From assembly GCA_037447655.1 (NCBI GenBank), contig JBBHKE010000527.1:1-40808 (forward strand): a DNA stretch of 40,808 nucleotides, in the 5' to 3' direction. The translations under genes were made by a program, and so were the position numbers. This document shows, in pieces, positions 10,871-22,900 of the stretch; position 1 is the first letter of the stretch; each line of letters opens with the position of its first letter. The notes under the pieces are model-generated. The model saw nothing but the letters and a program-made list of their open reading frames with translations, did not search any database and had not been told where the DNA came from. This DNA is from Zygnema cylindricum. Taxonomy: Eukaryota > Streptophyta > Zygnematophyceae > Zygnematales > Zygnemataceae.

Positions 10871-11410
10871 ACGGACTATATCGAAAATATAAGTAAAATG
10901 TACGAAAAATGTACAAACTGCGGTATATGTGAAATTTATTTTTGTTTACATGTACGGAATAGTACAGACGAAAATTCTTAAACGATTTCTACGATTTTTT
11001 CAAAAGGTTCAATGCGTTTGTTAAGTATAATTCGTCGCGATTAAATCGTTCGCACTAAACGCCGTGAACAACTATGCCGAAAACGAAATCGTTAAATAAT
11101 TATTCGTTACTTTAGTTATGTGACAGTTGCATACGACAATTGTAGACGTCTACAAATTTATTTTGAGGGGAAGTGGGATAAAACACGAAGGAGAGAGAGA
11201 GGCGCTTTCGGGGGACTTTCTCTTTTGCTAAAATGACAATCGTTGCCAAAGACCCCTGCAAAAATCAAATTTGAAAATTCGTACGGATTGCAAATGGACA
11301 AACATTTTTTTTGGTGTACTCTCCGTCGCAAAAAAAAAAAAAAAAACGTGTGACGCGATCGACAACGTTTTTCTATTGCGGTATGTGCCCGTGTAAAAGT
11401 TAGTTTGAAG
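10871..11410. other. Repeat-derived region
   Basis: No gene is seen. About 11190-11300 (gagagagaggcgctttc, then gacccct) resembles 12255-12335 inside element X copy 2 and, in reverse, part of 26690-26850. It is therefore dispersed repeat sequence. Confidence 0.45.
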
Positions 11411-11682
11411 CATAGTTCAAAAGTGAAAAGTAGGTGAAAGTAGGCCCATACAATATGCTTATTGTACGCAAAACATACAATATGACCTTAAGACCCATAT
11501 TGTATTGGTCGCAAAATGAAAAAAAAAGTAACATGGTTGAGTTGCACATCGTTCGATAGAAAAATAAACGTCATCGGACCGTCGCTGATCAAAGTAGCCA
11601 TCAAAGAAGATCACATGAAAAGCACATAACACAACTTGCGCCTACCAAAGGCCTACCATAAAACGCCTACTTTTGAACTATG
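11411..11682. mobile_element. hAT-like MITE, 272 bases
   Basis: Inverted ends CATAGTTCAAAAGT (11411-11424) and ACTTTTGAACTATG (11669-11682) are flanked by an 8-base duplication with one mismatch: gtttgaag at 11403-11410 and gtttaaag at 11683-11690. The element has no coding capacity. CA...TG ends with 8-base duplications are typical of hAT elements. The left 70 bases recur at 13190-13262. Confidence 0.65.
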
Positions 11683-11788
11683 GTTTAAAGCATAAGTTTG
11701 GATTTTAGTGAAGATTCTATGTACTACTTATCATAGGGTTCAAATGTGCTAAAATGAAATAGTTTACTTTGAAATGTGATGGTCGTAA

Positions 11789-12743
11789 GGGCACTTTCCC
11801 ATGTAGCCGAAACTTTAGTCTTGTAACTTTGTTTTTAGCAAAGATTCTCCGTACTACTTTCAAAGCATTCCTATGTAAAGAAATGAAATCGTTATAGATT
11901 GTGACAGATGAATACGTGGGTGTAATTTGTGACGGTTGTGGACGACTAAAAAACTCGCGACAATTGATGACGTTTACGAAATATCAACGGTAGTAGACGT
12001 CTAGCTACTTGTGACATTGTAGATGTTTAAGGTTGGTGACAATTTGACGTCACGCTCAAATTATGATAACGTCGACTCACAAATTCTAAAAAATTTCGCC
12101 ATGGTTTCCCGATTTTGTTTTTAAGTCGTTTCTCACTCTACTTGACATCAAAATACGCCAAAATATAGTCAAAAGAAATCATTTTTAGAGATCTTTCATT
12201 AACTACCATTATTGATGTTTTTTATTGCAACAATTGTGAGATATACGTGGTAGTGGGAGAGGGAGAGAAAGAGAGGCGCTTTCACGGAATTTGCTTTTGC
12301 AAAATGGCGTTGGTTGGTCGAGACCCCTCCACGGCCCATGTACGGTAAAAAACGCATGGAAAGAAGTCACGCACAGACTGTAAACATGCATTGGGTTATT
12401 TTTTGGTACTCTGCGCACAAAAAATGTCAAAAACTTCCGACACATGCGACAACATCTGCCTATTCGGTCACCTCATGAAACTTTATTTAAAATCACCTGG
12501 CGAGGTGATTTTATATAAAGTTTGAAGATGGGTTAGAAGGACACGAAAGTGGGTCAAAACGCACTAGACGACAACCTACATCGCGCTAGGCGACAAACTA
12601 CAATATATAAAAAGTTTCAAGGTAACGCAACTTGTACGGTGGTAATTTCAATTTTTTGGTACGGATGCGGATTTTCTTGTTTTTTTCTAAGTTATGGAGG
12701 AAAACGACAGAAAATAACTATAACTTTAGCACATGGGAAAGTG
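11789..12743. mobile_element. Element X copy 2
   Basis: The left end GGGCACTTTCCCATGT and right end ACATGGGAAAGTG are inverted, with TAA on both flanks (11786-11788 and 12744-12746). The last three bases of the right end appear to be lost. The length is 955 bases, with internal similarity to copy 1 throughout the right half. The stem-loop is kept (AAAATCACCT/AGGTGATTTT at 12489-12512) with a different loop. No transposase is present. Confidence 0.65.
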
Positions 12744-13189
12744 TAACTGTAATAGTGGATCGAACTTGTTCGTAAATGGGTACTTAAGTGCTACGAATAT
12801 TAAGTAATGAATTTAGTAGACGTACGCGAAAAAATCACTCGATTTAGAGTTGTATTTTAAAAGATATAGCGATTGGTGTATTTAGGTGACAACGCGAGGT
12901 CAAAATAACGAATTGGTGTTCATTGTAACGGGTTAAGGGTCAAACTAGCCGCGGAATTTCAGGCGCACGTTTATAAATTACCAAATGAATCAATATTTCG
13001 TTTGGTACGCACGATGGTTTGTTTCGCACAATTTTTTGTACGAAACGTCACTTTCACTTTATAGAATTTAGTCGGTAGTTTCGCGTGTGAAATTTGTGAC
13101 GCGCGTCCGTGTAAAGTCGCGTTTCGATTCGCGCGTAATTTTGCACGTAAATGTTACGTAGTGAAAAGTAGCATTCGATTGGTTAGAAA
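12744..13189. other. Unassigned sequence
   Basis: AT-rich, with many CG dinucleotides in short clusters. I see no gene, element end or RNA. Confidence 0.4.
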
Positions 13190-13262
13190 CATAGTTCAAA
13201 AATAGGTGAAAGTAGGCCCATACAATATGCCTATTGTATGTAAAATATACAATATGACCACC
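13190..13262. mobile_element. Left-end fragment of the hAT-like MITE
   Basis: It matches 11411-11500 from catagttcaaaa through acaatatgacc and then stops. It includes a hairpin CATACAATA-tgcc-TATTGTATG. Confidence 0.6.
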
Positions 13263-13318
13263 AAGTTGAATGTCATGTGGAATAAGAATTTTTGAGAGGT
13301 TAGAAATCCCGTTACATA

Positions 13319-13331
13319 TGGTATCAAAGTT
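13319..13331 (+). other. Primer-binding site (initiator Met tRNA type)
   Basis: tggtatcaaagtt resembles the plant consensus TGGTATCAGAGC complementary to the initiator Met tRNA 3' end. It lies about 800 bases before gag, as expected for a long leader. Confidence 0.6.
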
Positions 13332-15127
13332 TTGGTTAGAAGCTAGTGAGAAGCTTGCTCACCCGAAAATCGATTGCCGTGAACGGTGAGGGTGTTCTGA
13401 CCCGTGTAGGTGGAACCACAATGTGAAGTGGTAGGGGATTGGAGGGAAACTAAGTGACCACACTGCCAGCGGCCGCTGGCTAGATGTGGGGCGTGCTTAA
13501 GTCCTAAGGACTCAAGTGGGGTGGGCAGTGTACCCACTGCTGAATCTCACTCCAATTACCTAGAGGCCAAACAAACATGCCTTCTCTTAGCGATGTTTCA
13601 TGTGTAGAGGGAGGGCTGGAAGCCATAAAGGGTGAAGATGTGAGGATTAGAGAGTAAAATATGTGATATATTGGGAAATGGGAAATTTGCTAATGGAGGA
13701 GAAGGAAAGTGGAGTACTTTACTTCTTGAAGAGCAAAGAATCCAGAAATGACTCAATACTTTCAAGCCCTAAATTGTTACCTTTGGGAGCTTTTTAATTT
13801 TGTTGATGCAAAATTTATGGTTGAATTTTACCTTTAAGAGCTTTCAATTTTGCTCATGTAAAATTTGTGGGAAAATTCTTACCTTTCTATTTCATTGTTT
13901 GGGAAATTGAAGAATTGAATTTGCAATGACTTACTTTCAATGTCTTATTGATTTCTCAAATTTTGATCTTTTTCGAATGATTTGTTAATGAGAAGAAGTA
14001 TTGGATTGGAGTTATCTGAGGACTTCAAATCTGCAGCAAATTTCTTTGCGAAATTATATTCTATCTTTCCTTTTTGTTTGATTTCATTGTGTGATAATCG
14101 CAAATTGTGCATAGTAACGTGAAATGGAGAATGCCTTAAATGTTTTAAAGAAACGCACTGTGAAATTGGTCAAAATATTTAATAATCATGTTGTTGTTGT
14201 TTCAATTTCCAAATTGAAAAGTGAATTGAAAGTTGCTAAGAAAAATTGAAATGTTTCAAATGAGAAATTGGACGAGCTCATTAGCTTAATTCAGACCAAG
14301 CGTGATGTTAATGACCAAAATAGTGAGAGTAGTAAAAGGAATGCCAGTTTTAGGGGGGATGATCATGATAGACCTAAAAAGATAAGAGATCTCAAATTGT
14401 CTATTAGTGAGGCACCATTTTTTGATGGTAAGACGATTGATGAGTTGGATACTTGGATTTTTTATATGGAGTACTATTTGGAATCTAGAAATTGTGATCG
14501 CGATGATTACACTTCTTTTGTTGTTTGCTGTCTAGTATTACACTCAGAGAAGGTCTAATTTGATTCCTGATAATGCTAATTGAGAAGCTTTTAAATCCGC
14601 GATCAAATCGCGTTTCTTGTTTGTCAGCTATAAATCCAGAATAGAAGAAAACTGGTTGAACTGTAAGCAGACTGGATCTGTGAAAGATTATATTGTGGTA
14701 TTTGACTCATCTAGCAGTCATGTCATAGGTTTGACTGATGAAATGGCTAAGTTTCATTTCTTGAACTATCTGAATCCTATACTAAAATTAGAACTGAAAC
14801 ATCAAAAATTTATTAATTTGAAAGAATTACAAATAAGTCATTGGAATTAGAGGATCAATTAGGGTATAATTGGGAAACTCGATCACTCAGGGGTAATTTG
14901 AATAAAGTATCAGAGTGGGGTGAGGAGGAATTTATGGTAGAAGGTCTTAATGCGAGTCAGGTGAAAAGGCAGAATATCTTCAGAGGAAACCGGAGAGGTG
15001 GAGAGAGTGTTAATGCAGAGGTGGAGAGAGTGTTAATGCAGGAAATAAATTTAACAATAGAGGAGGATACATTAAGAGTCTTAAACCGACCATTATTGCT
15101 CAAAAATCTAATCTCACCATACCCACA

Positions 15128-15298
15128 TGCACTACCTGTCAGAAAAGGGGTCATAGGGTATTTGAGTGTGCAAAACTAATAAAGATTAACTGTTATAATT
15201 GTGGAGAGGAGGGACATTTCAGTACAGAATGCACAAAACCCTAAAATAAAGTCACTTGTTTTAAATGGGGAGGTCCAGATCATTACGCTAAGGACTGT
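15128..15298 (+). pseudogene. Three tandem CCHC zinc knuckles of gag
   Basis: In one frame there are CTTCQKRGHRVFEC (15128-15169), CYNCGEEGHFSTEC (15191-15232) and CFKWGGPDHYAKDC (15257-15298). The first two fit C-X2-C-X4-H-X4-C. In the third, the second Cys has become Trp. A stop at 15242 lies between the second and third. Confidence 0.85.
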
Positions 15299-15650
15299 AC
15301 AGATAAAGGTTCTCTCAAAACAATCGATGTCAATGAAGGTCTCCAAGAAGATATTGCATTAAACCTAGCTGAGTACGAAGCCCAAAAGGTGGGAAACGAA
15401 AAAGACTAACTGATAGTCCTCAACTTGGTCAACCAAATATAAGGGTTAAGGAGCTAACTTTGGAGGGTAAGCTAATGAATGGAAAAGCTAGGATAGCTGA
15501 ATTTATTATGATGGTAGCTACACTATATAGTTTGAACAATTCTTCTAATAAAATTCTTAACAGCAAACCTATGTTGGGACAGTTAAGTAACGAGGACACT
15601 AGACACACTTTGATCAAATTAAACTTTTTAGTGGAAAGAAACCATTAACA

Positions 15651-15700
15651 GTTATGGTAGATTTTGGTGCCACATATAATTTTATTTCACATAAGTTTGT
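15651..15700 (+). pseudogene. Retropepsin active-site region
   Basis: VMVDFGATYNFIS matches the gypsy protease motif VDSGATHNFIS. The D-S-G triad reads D-F-G, so the enzyme would be inactive. Confidence 0.7.
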
Positions 15701-17610
15701 AGAAAAAAAAAAATTCTTACAGTCATAAGGGAAAAACCTTTACATTTTCAGGTGGCAAATGGTAATTAATCCACATTAGATTTACAAAATGACACAATAG
15801 AAGTTGATATCTAGGGTCATAAAATGAAAGTTGTGTGTGAAATAATGAATGTGGGAAATAAGGAGCTAATACCAGGAAAGCCTTGGTTAACTGAACATAA
15901 TCCTCAAATTAATTGGGAAATTAACACCTTGAAAGTGAAGTCTGAAAATTGTTGGAAGGTTTTGCAAGTATAACCTTCAAGGAAATTGCATAGGAATCAT
16001 ATAAATAACATAAACATATTGGGAATAGAAGATTTTATATATCTGTTAAACAATTTAAAAAGCACTAAAAAGATGAAACAAATCATGCTTTTTTGTTATT
16101 AGTAATTGAGGCAGTTACTGATGAAAGGGGGGGAGAAAACACTAACATTAATGTCATTCCTAAATTTGACATCACTAAAAATCTTGAAAAACTAAAATCT
16201 GATTTTGTAACGGACATTAATACATTGATGTTTTTGTTAAAGATTTGATTTTTGAATTCCGCGATGTTTTTCCAAGTGATTTACCATCATAAAGGCCACC
16301 TTCTCAAGATGGGGAACATATTATTAACTTAGAATCTAGATGTAACCCTATTTTCACAGGGATTTATAAGCATAATTTCTTTGAGCAGCAGGAGTTAAAA
16401 AACAGATCAAGGAGTTTTGGAAAAATGACATTTTTCAACCAAACAAATCACCGTACGGAACACCAATCCTCTTCGTCAAAAAGAAGGACCGAATGTTGAG
16501 AATGTGTGTCGATTATTGTAGTCTGAACATGATTACAGTGGAGGATAAGTATCAGTTACCACTAATATCTGATTTGATAGATCGTTTGAAAGGTGTTAAA
16601 TTTTTGTTTTTGATTGATCTGCGTAGTGGCTTTAATCAGGTGTCAATTAAGCCTGAATATGTTGATAAAACTGCTTTTAAGACCAGAGTCGGTCATATAT
16701 GTTGATAAAATTGCTTTTAAGACTAGAGTCGGTCATTTAAAATAGATAATGATAGCATTTCGTTTGACGAATGCTCCACCCACTTATCAAAGATTAATGA
16801 ACAAAACCTTTTCAAATTATATAGATGAGTTTGTTCAAGTGTTCATAGTTGACATTCTAATTTACAGCGAATCTAAAGAACAACATGTAACTCATTTAAA
16901 ATAGGACTTGGAAAGGTTAACGGAAAGAAAACTATATGGAAAATTGTCAAAATCCAGTTTTGTTCAAAGTGAACAATTATTTTTGGGACATTTAGTTAGT
17001 GGGGAAGGTGTTATAAATGTTCCATCTAAAATCACAGCAATCTTAAATTGGAAGAAGCCTACTAATGTCACAGAATTTAGATCATTTTTGGGATTGGCTA
17101 CTTATTACAAGAAATTTATTAGAAACTTTAGTATGATCGCCGCACCTTTGACGAATTTACTACAGGGGAAGGAGACGTTTGTGTGGGGAGCTCATCAGCA
17201 AGGAGGTTTCAAAGAACTAAAAATGAAGTTGACCTCGGTCCCTACGCTGGTGTATCCCGATCCTGATGAAGAGTTTGAAGTCTTAATCACCACAGATGCA
17301 TCTAATAAAGATTTAGGTGCAGTCATAAGTCAAATAGTTGGTAAACATTTTCATCCCATTGCTTTTGAGTGTAGGAAATTCAATGATGCTAAAAAAAATT
17401 ATCTAGCACAGGAAAAATAATTACTTGCAATTGTTCATGCATTAGTAAAATGGCGTTGTTATTTGAATAATAAAGAATTCACAGTGCATTCTGATACTAA
17501 AGCACTTTCTTTTCTACAAAGATTAAGTGATGCACAGATCATGACAGGCAGACCTGTTAGGTGGATGCAAAAATTGCCATATTTCAAACTTAACGTCAAA
17601 CATATTCCTA

Positions 17611-17905
17611 AAGTTTGCGTACTGATGACGTCACAAAGTAGCATGACTTCGCTATGTCAGAAAACCTTAAACATCTTCAATGTCACAAAAACCTCGACGT
17701 CTACAACCGTTGTCGTTTGTCCGCACTTTGTTGGCGTCTATAGGTGTCGCAAGATATTGGCGATGTCTACAACTATCACATATTTGAAGTAATGAAGGCG
17801 CAAGTTATGATTGACATAGGAACACTTTGAAAAGCACACCGTAAAATCTGCGCTAAAATCCAAAGTAACATTTTGAAGGTTCGGTTACATGGGCACACAT
17901 CCTAA
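17611..17905. mobile_element. Truncated inverted relative of element X (copy 3)
   Basis: Reversed, 17810-17905 aligns with the left end of element X copy 2: cccatgtaaccgaa, then tgttactttg.ttttagc, then ttttcaaagtgttcctatg. The other end (gtttgcgtactgatgacg...) replaces the retrotransposon at 17611. The same block recurs at 26970-27263. Confidence 0.5.
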
Positions 17906-18611
17906 CTTTTATATTTCACGCTACGGTTGCGATTCAACGGATCTCAATCCCAACAGACTGGATATCCGTCGTTGACCTGAATGTGTCTCAAGTGGTGTTG
18001 TGTATCGGCAAGAGACTTATCGCGATATAACGGGAGAGAGTTATTGGGATATAACGGATGCTGATAGTTATCGGTTGTCGAACGATGTGGGGTCCCGATA
18101 TATCGCTTCAAGACCAACAATTCCTTATCGGTGATAATTAGACAAAAAATAAAGTACGCTGTATAGGGATACTTCATAATATATTGTATTATATTTTGAT
18201 TGTACATGTATGACAAGTCGTTTCGTTCTCTGCATAACAAGAGTTTAGTACGGATAGATATCCGTATATTTTGTACGAAAAACCTTACAATTATCGCCGA
18301 TAGTTATCGATACCGGTGTTATTGCAATAAAATACCAATATTATATGTTTTTAATAACGATTACGCCGGTACCGATATGTTGTTCCAATATATCGATTAT
18401 CGGTAAGCCAAAAAAAAAGGGACAAATCGGCTATCGGCAAAATCCTAGCGATACACAAGGATAGTTTTAGGGTTATTTAAGGGGAGATTTTAGGGTTTCT
18501 ACTTTTTACGATACATTCTCGTACGTTCTCTTATATTTTGAAGTAGTTTGAGGAGCGAGGTTTGTCAAATTTTGTTACGGATTATATTCATTCCATTCCG
18601 GTTTTGACCAC
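17906..18611. repeat. Upstream block of HRGP unit A (duplicated at 27264-27943)
   Basis: The sequence is nearly colinear with 27264-27943, with small indels. It is rich in atatcgcgata and gttatcgg motifs. The start (gcgattcaacggatctcaat) also matches about 33115 upstream of copy C. It is non-coding. Confidence 0.75.
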
Positions 18612-18613
18612 TA

Positions 18614-19196
18614 CACCGCGAATCGTTATTAGCGTTGAGAAATTATTAGTGTTAAAAATTAATTAGGGTTATCAACACTAGTTACGATATTACTTTTTTT
18701 GAAAAATAGGTTTAACTCTAATTCATCTATAATTATAATTTTGGTACGACGGATCTGCCATCAGGATCTTCACGGTAAAATAGGTAAAAGTACAAATTTT
18801 GATAAATCGTACACTGTTGCGTCCTTTGACTCTAATTTTTTCATAACTCTAATTTGGGTGTTCGCGCGAATAATTATTACGCCAGACATATTTTTACACT
18901 AAAATAGGTACGATCTCATCATGTCTATTATTCTGAGCGCAGTTTTATATGCGATCGCGATTATTTTAATCCATTCTTCGTACTTTTTACTTAATAAAGT
19001 ACCATTTTGTACGGACTGACACGTCCGTACATCAATCTATTCAATAATATAAGAAATTATAATTATGAACGCTAATTCCGTAGAACCGTAATTAACGTAA
19101 AAGAAAACTTAGTATTATTAATTATATTTCGGGTTTTGGAATCAAAATTTGGGGGCGCCGATATAGAGTTTATAACGCTAATAACGATTCGCGGTG
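18614..19196. mobile_element. TA-flanked MITE (family T), unit A
   Basis: Inverted ends CACCGCGAATCGTTATTAGC (from 18614) and GCTAATAACGATTCGCGGTG (to 19196) extend to at least 23 matching bases and are flanked by TA (18612-18613 and 19197-19198). The element is 583 bases with no coding capacity. TA duplication points to the Tc1/mariner superfamily. Orthologous copy at 28437-29020. Confidence 0.85.
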
Positions 19197-19198
19197 TA

Positions 19199-19948
19199 CT
19201 TTACGGTCACGTAAATGAGCGGTGCCCTGCTTTTAACCCGGCACAAAATTTTCTAATCCCCCTTGTACCGTACAGCACTAATTTAATCAAATTGAGTTCA
19301 GTCCGCATATTCCAATCCGACGTTTCTCGTTTCCCGTTCGAATGCGCATCTCGCACGTGAGAGACGGAAGGCGGTCGATGACGGTTCAAACGCGGACAGC
19401 TGACGGCCAATGCGGTCGAATTGAAGTCTGGTCATCGCGCCACACGTGCGAACAATTGACGGTTTTTGAATTCTGTAGATTCCGTACGCTGTCCGCCGTA
19501 CGGTACTTCAAAGAAGCCGCTACAGTCGTACTCGGCGCTACAACACGGCTTTTCCGGCCGTCCACCGCAATTCGCCGCAATTCTCCGTTCGACATTTTGA
19601 ACCAGCCACACGGCACAGCCGGTCAAAGTCGTGCCCCGGCCGAACATACGCCTGCAGCCGTCGATTTAGTCAACGGCAGATCTGGAGCGTCCACATTCTT
19701 CTGGCACTTCTCAGTCACAGCACCCTCTACTTCTCTCTGTACCTCTGCCCTCGCAGAAATTTACTTTAAACAGAGACCTTAGACGAAGCAAAATTTCATT
19801 AAGGAATCAACCTCTAAGAACACATTCCGCTTTTACAAAACCATAAAAAGAATCCACCCGAAACTTTCAGCCATTCCAATCTTTGTTCGTCGTAAAATAA
19901 GCAACAGTGGTGGTTCTAAGAGAGACAGTGAGGACAAGAAAAAATCAC
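19199..19948 (+). promoter_or_regulatory. CpG-rich upstream region of HRGP gene A
   Basis: The region is almost identical to 29023-29772 and clearly similar to about 33280-33933, so it is the conserved upstream part of the unit. 19330-19700 is much richer in CG dinucleotides than the surroundings. A TATA-like ttactttaaacag at about 19761 reads ttcttttaaatag in copy C, roughly 180 bases before the ATG. Long ORFs here are not conserved in copy C (frameshift), so I treat it as promoter and 5' leader. Confidence 0.5.
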
Positions 19949-22900
19949 ATGGCTATGGCGAATCTGTCTCCCAAAAGTGGTTGGAGCCTCGCAATGTGTG
20001 CCGTGGTGATGGTGATGAGCCACACTATTTTTTGTGCGGAGGCTGCTCGCGGTTTCGGAATGAGGATGGACCGTGGAAAAACGTCGGACCGCGTGTCTGC
20101 TCGAACTTTGATGACAGTCTCTGCCACCTCCTTCCCTCTCTGCGACTTTTTCCTTTCCCCGGACAACGAGACCATCCCGAGCATCAGGTAGGATCGACGA
20201 CCCGAATCGGTTTCTCCCTTTGGGCGTGTTTGGTATTGAAATATGGAAATTCGGATTCTCTGAATGGAATTGAATGTTTAAAATGTAGAGCTGAAATTAT
20301 CAGCCGAATGATTAAAATGTAAACTTGGAAATCATCGGCTGCGAGTGGGATTGGGGAGCTAGAGGAAGATAGGGCAATGAGAGAGAAGATAGGGAATTAG
20401 CGTTTAGAGAATGGAGGAGGTGAGGGGGGAGAGAGGAAGGGAGGTAGGGTAGGTATGAAGGTAGGCAGGTGGGTAGTGACGAAAAAGGAAAATGGGATAG
20501 GGGGAAGAGAGGGGGAAAGGGATTGTGAATGAGGGGAAGAGATTGTGGAAAAAGAGAAAAGGGACGAAGAGAGGTTAATGAGAATCAGTGAGAAGAAGAG
20601 AGCGAGGGGGGGAAGTGAGGGAGCTGATAGAGGAGGGATGATGGGTACAATACTTTTTCCGACCGTCTCCTCTTCTCCCCCATTTCTCCCTTGCCTCATC
20701 TATCCCTTTCCCCACGTCCCTTTGTCGTCTCGTCAATTTTTTTATCACTCCTTTTCTTTGTCTGCCTCACATCTACTCCTTTTCTATGCATCTCCCTTGT
20801 CCTTACAACAACCATTTTTTTTTCTTTTTTGGCTGAAGCTGGAAATTTACAAATTTGGCAAGAAACGGCTTTTTTTAAATGCTTCTAAAATCTGAAATAC
20901 TAGCCCGATGGGATTTTTTTTTGTTTGTTTTTATCTGGGAATAATGTATGGAACAAAAAAAAGAGATTTGTTTGGCACTATGCGGAACCTTATTGGTAAA
21001 ATGCTAAAAAACTGGTTCTTCTTTTACCGTCATAACGACGAAGTTCCACATTGTTCTAAAGTTTTACATTGTGTTAATCTTTCTTTCTCGTTTGGTTTAG
21101 TGTTCTTTTCTAGTTTGTGCCTCCTGAAATTCAAGATTTTACTCGATCCCGTTCTCTGTCCACGTATCAGAATAGTGACCTAATTCCGCTCTTTGAAAGG
21201 TTTTTTTGGGGTTTTTATTAATTTTGGTCCTCAAGAACTCTGGTGTGTCTTCTGTTAGACAAATTTATATTTTCGATTTTTCCCATTGATATCGAAGATG
21301 TTGCTCAAAGGCTCAAAGGAATTACAGTTCAAAAAGTCAAACTCTAGCGATGTACTTTTTTTTATCATTCGATCCAAAAACTTTTACGGTTTCACTTTCC
21401 AAAGTAATAATTATGGACTTTCCACCAACCAATAATCAATCTTACCATTGTCCATGTGCAAGTTTGGATTTCTCAAGCTTGGTGGAAATCTAATTATCCC
21501 AAGGGTATAGCTAGAAATTAAAAGTTGTGACGAAGCACACAAAACACCACTCCTATTTTCATTTCTACTTTGAAAAGACAATGCAATTTAAATTAGAAAT
21601 CAATCTGATTGATATGCATATTTCATTCGCATACTCATTTGGAGAACACAAATAAAACTGACGCGAAAGTTGTGGTCCATTTCAGTTTGGACGGATCTAC
21701 TGACATGGGAGTAGGGCCATACGTCATGGACTCTGTGAGTGGAGAGATCATTGAAGTCGACAGTTCCGGAGAGGCCTCCTTCATCTGTTCGGACATGGCG
21801 GGAACCAGCACTGGTGACCAGTTTTATGTCAACGGACAACAAGCCCAGATCAAGTTCCGTACCTTTAATTCGGTAAGTTTAACCAATTGAAAGAATCCAA
21901 AACTCATTGGCACATGATGGTTTGTCACAGATTGATTTCTAACGGTTACAATTCCATGTTCACAAACTGGTCCGTTTTGAATAATAAAACAGGCTGTGTA
22001 CAAACATACATTCAATGGACGGCTTGAATTCCGTAAACATAGTTAAGGCGTCACAACTTTACAAGGTTTAGAAATTGAGACTTACGCAATACGGTTTGGT
22101 ATTTATTGCAGGCACCGAAGAGCTCCTTTGAGAACTCTTGCTTTGTGATTCCTCTCACCGCGGTACAAATTCCAAGTGGCAATAGCGTCCTAAACCTCAA
22201 CTTAGGCGACACAAACCAACAAACTTACCCCGACGAGCGCCGATGCCTTGTCTTTGCCACGGGCCCCGCGACCTCACCGTGCACCTGTTTACCTTCCCTT
22301 AAAACTCTTCCCGTATCACCTCCACCTCCTCCTCCTTCACCTTCACCTCCTCCTCCTTCGCCTTCACCTCCTCCTCCTTCACCTACACCTCCTCCACCAT
22401 CTCCTCCTCCTCCCTCGCCTTCTCCCCCACCTCCATCACCACCCCCACCTCCACCATCTCCTCCCCCTCCGTCGCCTTCACCTCCTCCACCGTCACCTCC
22501 TCCTCCACCACCTCCTTCACCGCCACCTCCTCCCGCATGCAACACCTCTTGCCCATCCACTCCGTTGGAGCTTTGTGACTTCTATTTTGACGGATACAAA
22601 AGCAAAATCCCAACGATTGCGCTTGTAAACGGCGAGGGAACGAGTTTGAGTACCGGTTTGAGGACAAATAAGACAGGAGCTGAGGTTGTCGTCGAGGTGG
22701 ACGAGTCCGGTTCGGCTCTCTTCCGAGAATGTCCAGCAGCTACTAACTCTGTCGCAAATCAGTTCTACCTAAATGGTGAAGATGCAGTTTTGAAAGCCCG
22801 GACCTTCCAAACAACTCCAGGCATCGACTACTTCCGCAGCCGTTGTGTCATGTTGCCCATTACCGTGTTCAGAATTAGCTATAAAGGTGTTGCTTTCAAT

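Larger units (their letters stand above)
13319..17612 (+). pseudogene. gag-pol: Degenerate Ty3/gypsy retrotransposon (primer site to RNase H)
   Basis: The order is primer-binding site, leader (13332-14120), gag relic (about 14121-14850), zinc knuckles, protease, RT (about 16390-17000), and RNase H (about 17280-17612). It ends abruptly at 17612, where an element X-related block begins; integrase, chromodomain and 3' LTR are absent. The reading frame is broken by many stops and shifts, for example stops at 15242 and near 16901 and a 40-base duplication at 16657-16736. RT retains RMCVDY and FLIDLRSGFNQ, but the YIDD box reads FIVD. RNase H retains TDASNKDLGAV and FTVHSDTKALSFL. It is a long-dead element; the 5' LTR limit cannot be set. 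Confidence 0.88.

Noticed and set aside
19342-19782. 146-codon plus-strand ORF upstream of HRGP A, repeated at 29166-29606
   Set aside because: In the more diverged copy C the frame is broken by an indel near 33500, there is no recognisable domain, and the stretch is CpG-rich promoter sequence. Conservation between A and B only reflects recent duplication.
21609-21685. In-frame extension TNKTDAKVVVHF before HRGP exon 2, resembling TNKTGAEVVVEV of domain 2
   Set aside because: No usable acceptor of the right phase precedes it in copy C, an in-frame stop lies upstream, and the domains align at equal length without it. The similarity is probably chance.
22225-22560. Minus-strand Gly-rich ORF
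   Set aside because: It is the antisense of the polyproline rod; codons for Pro read backward give Gly.
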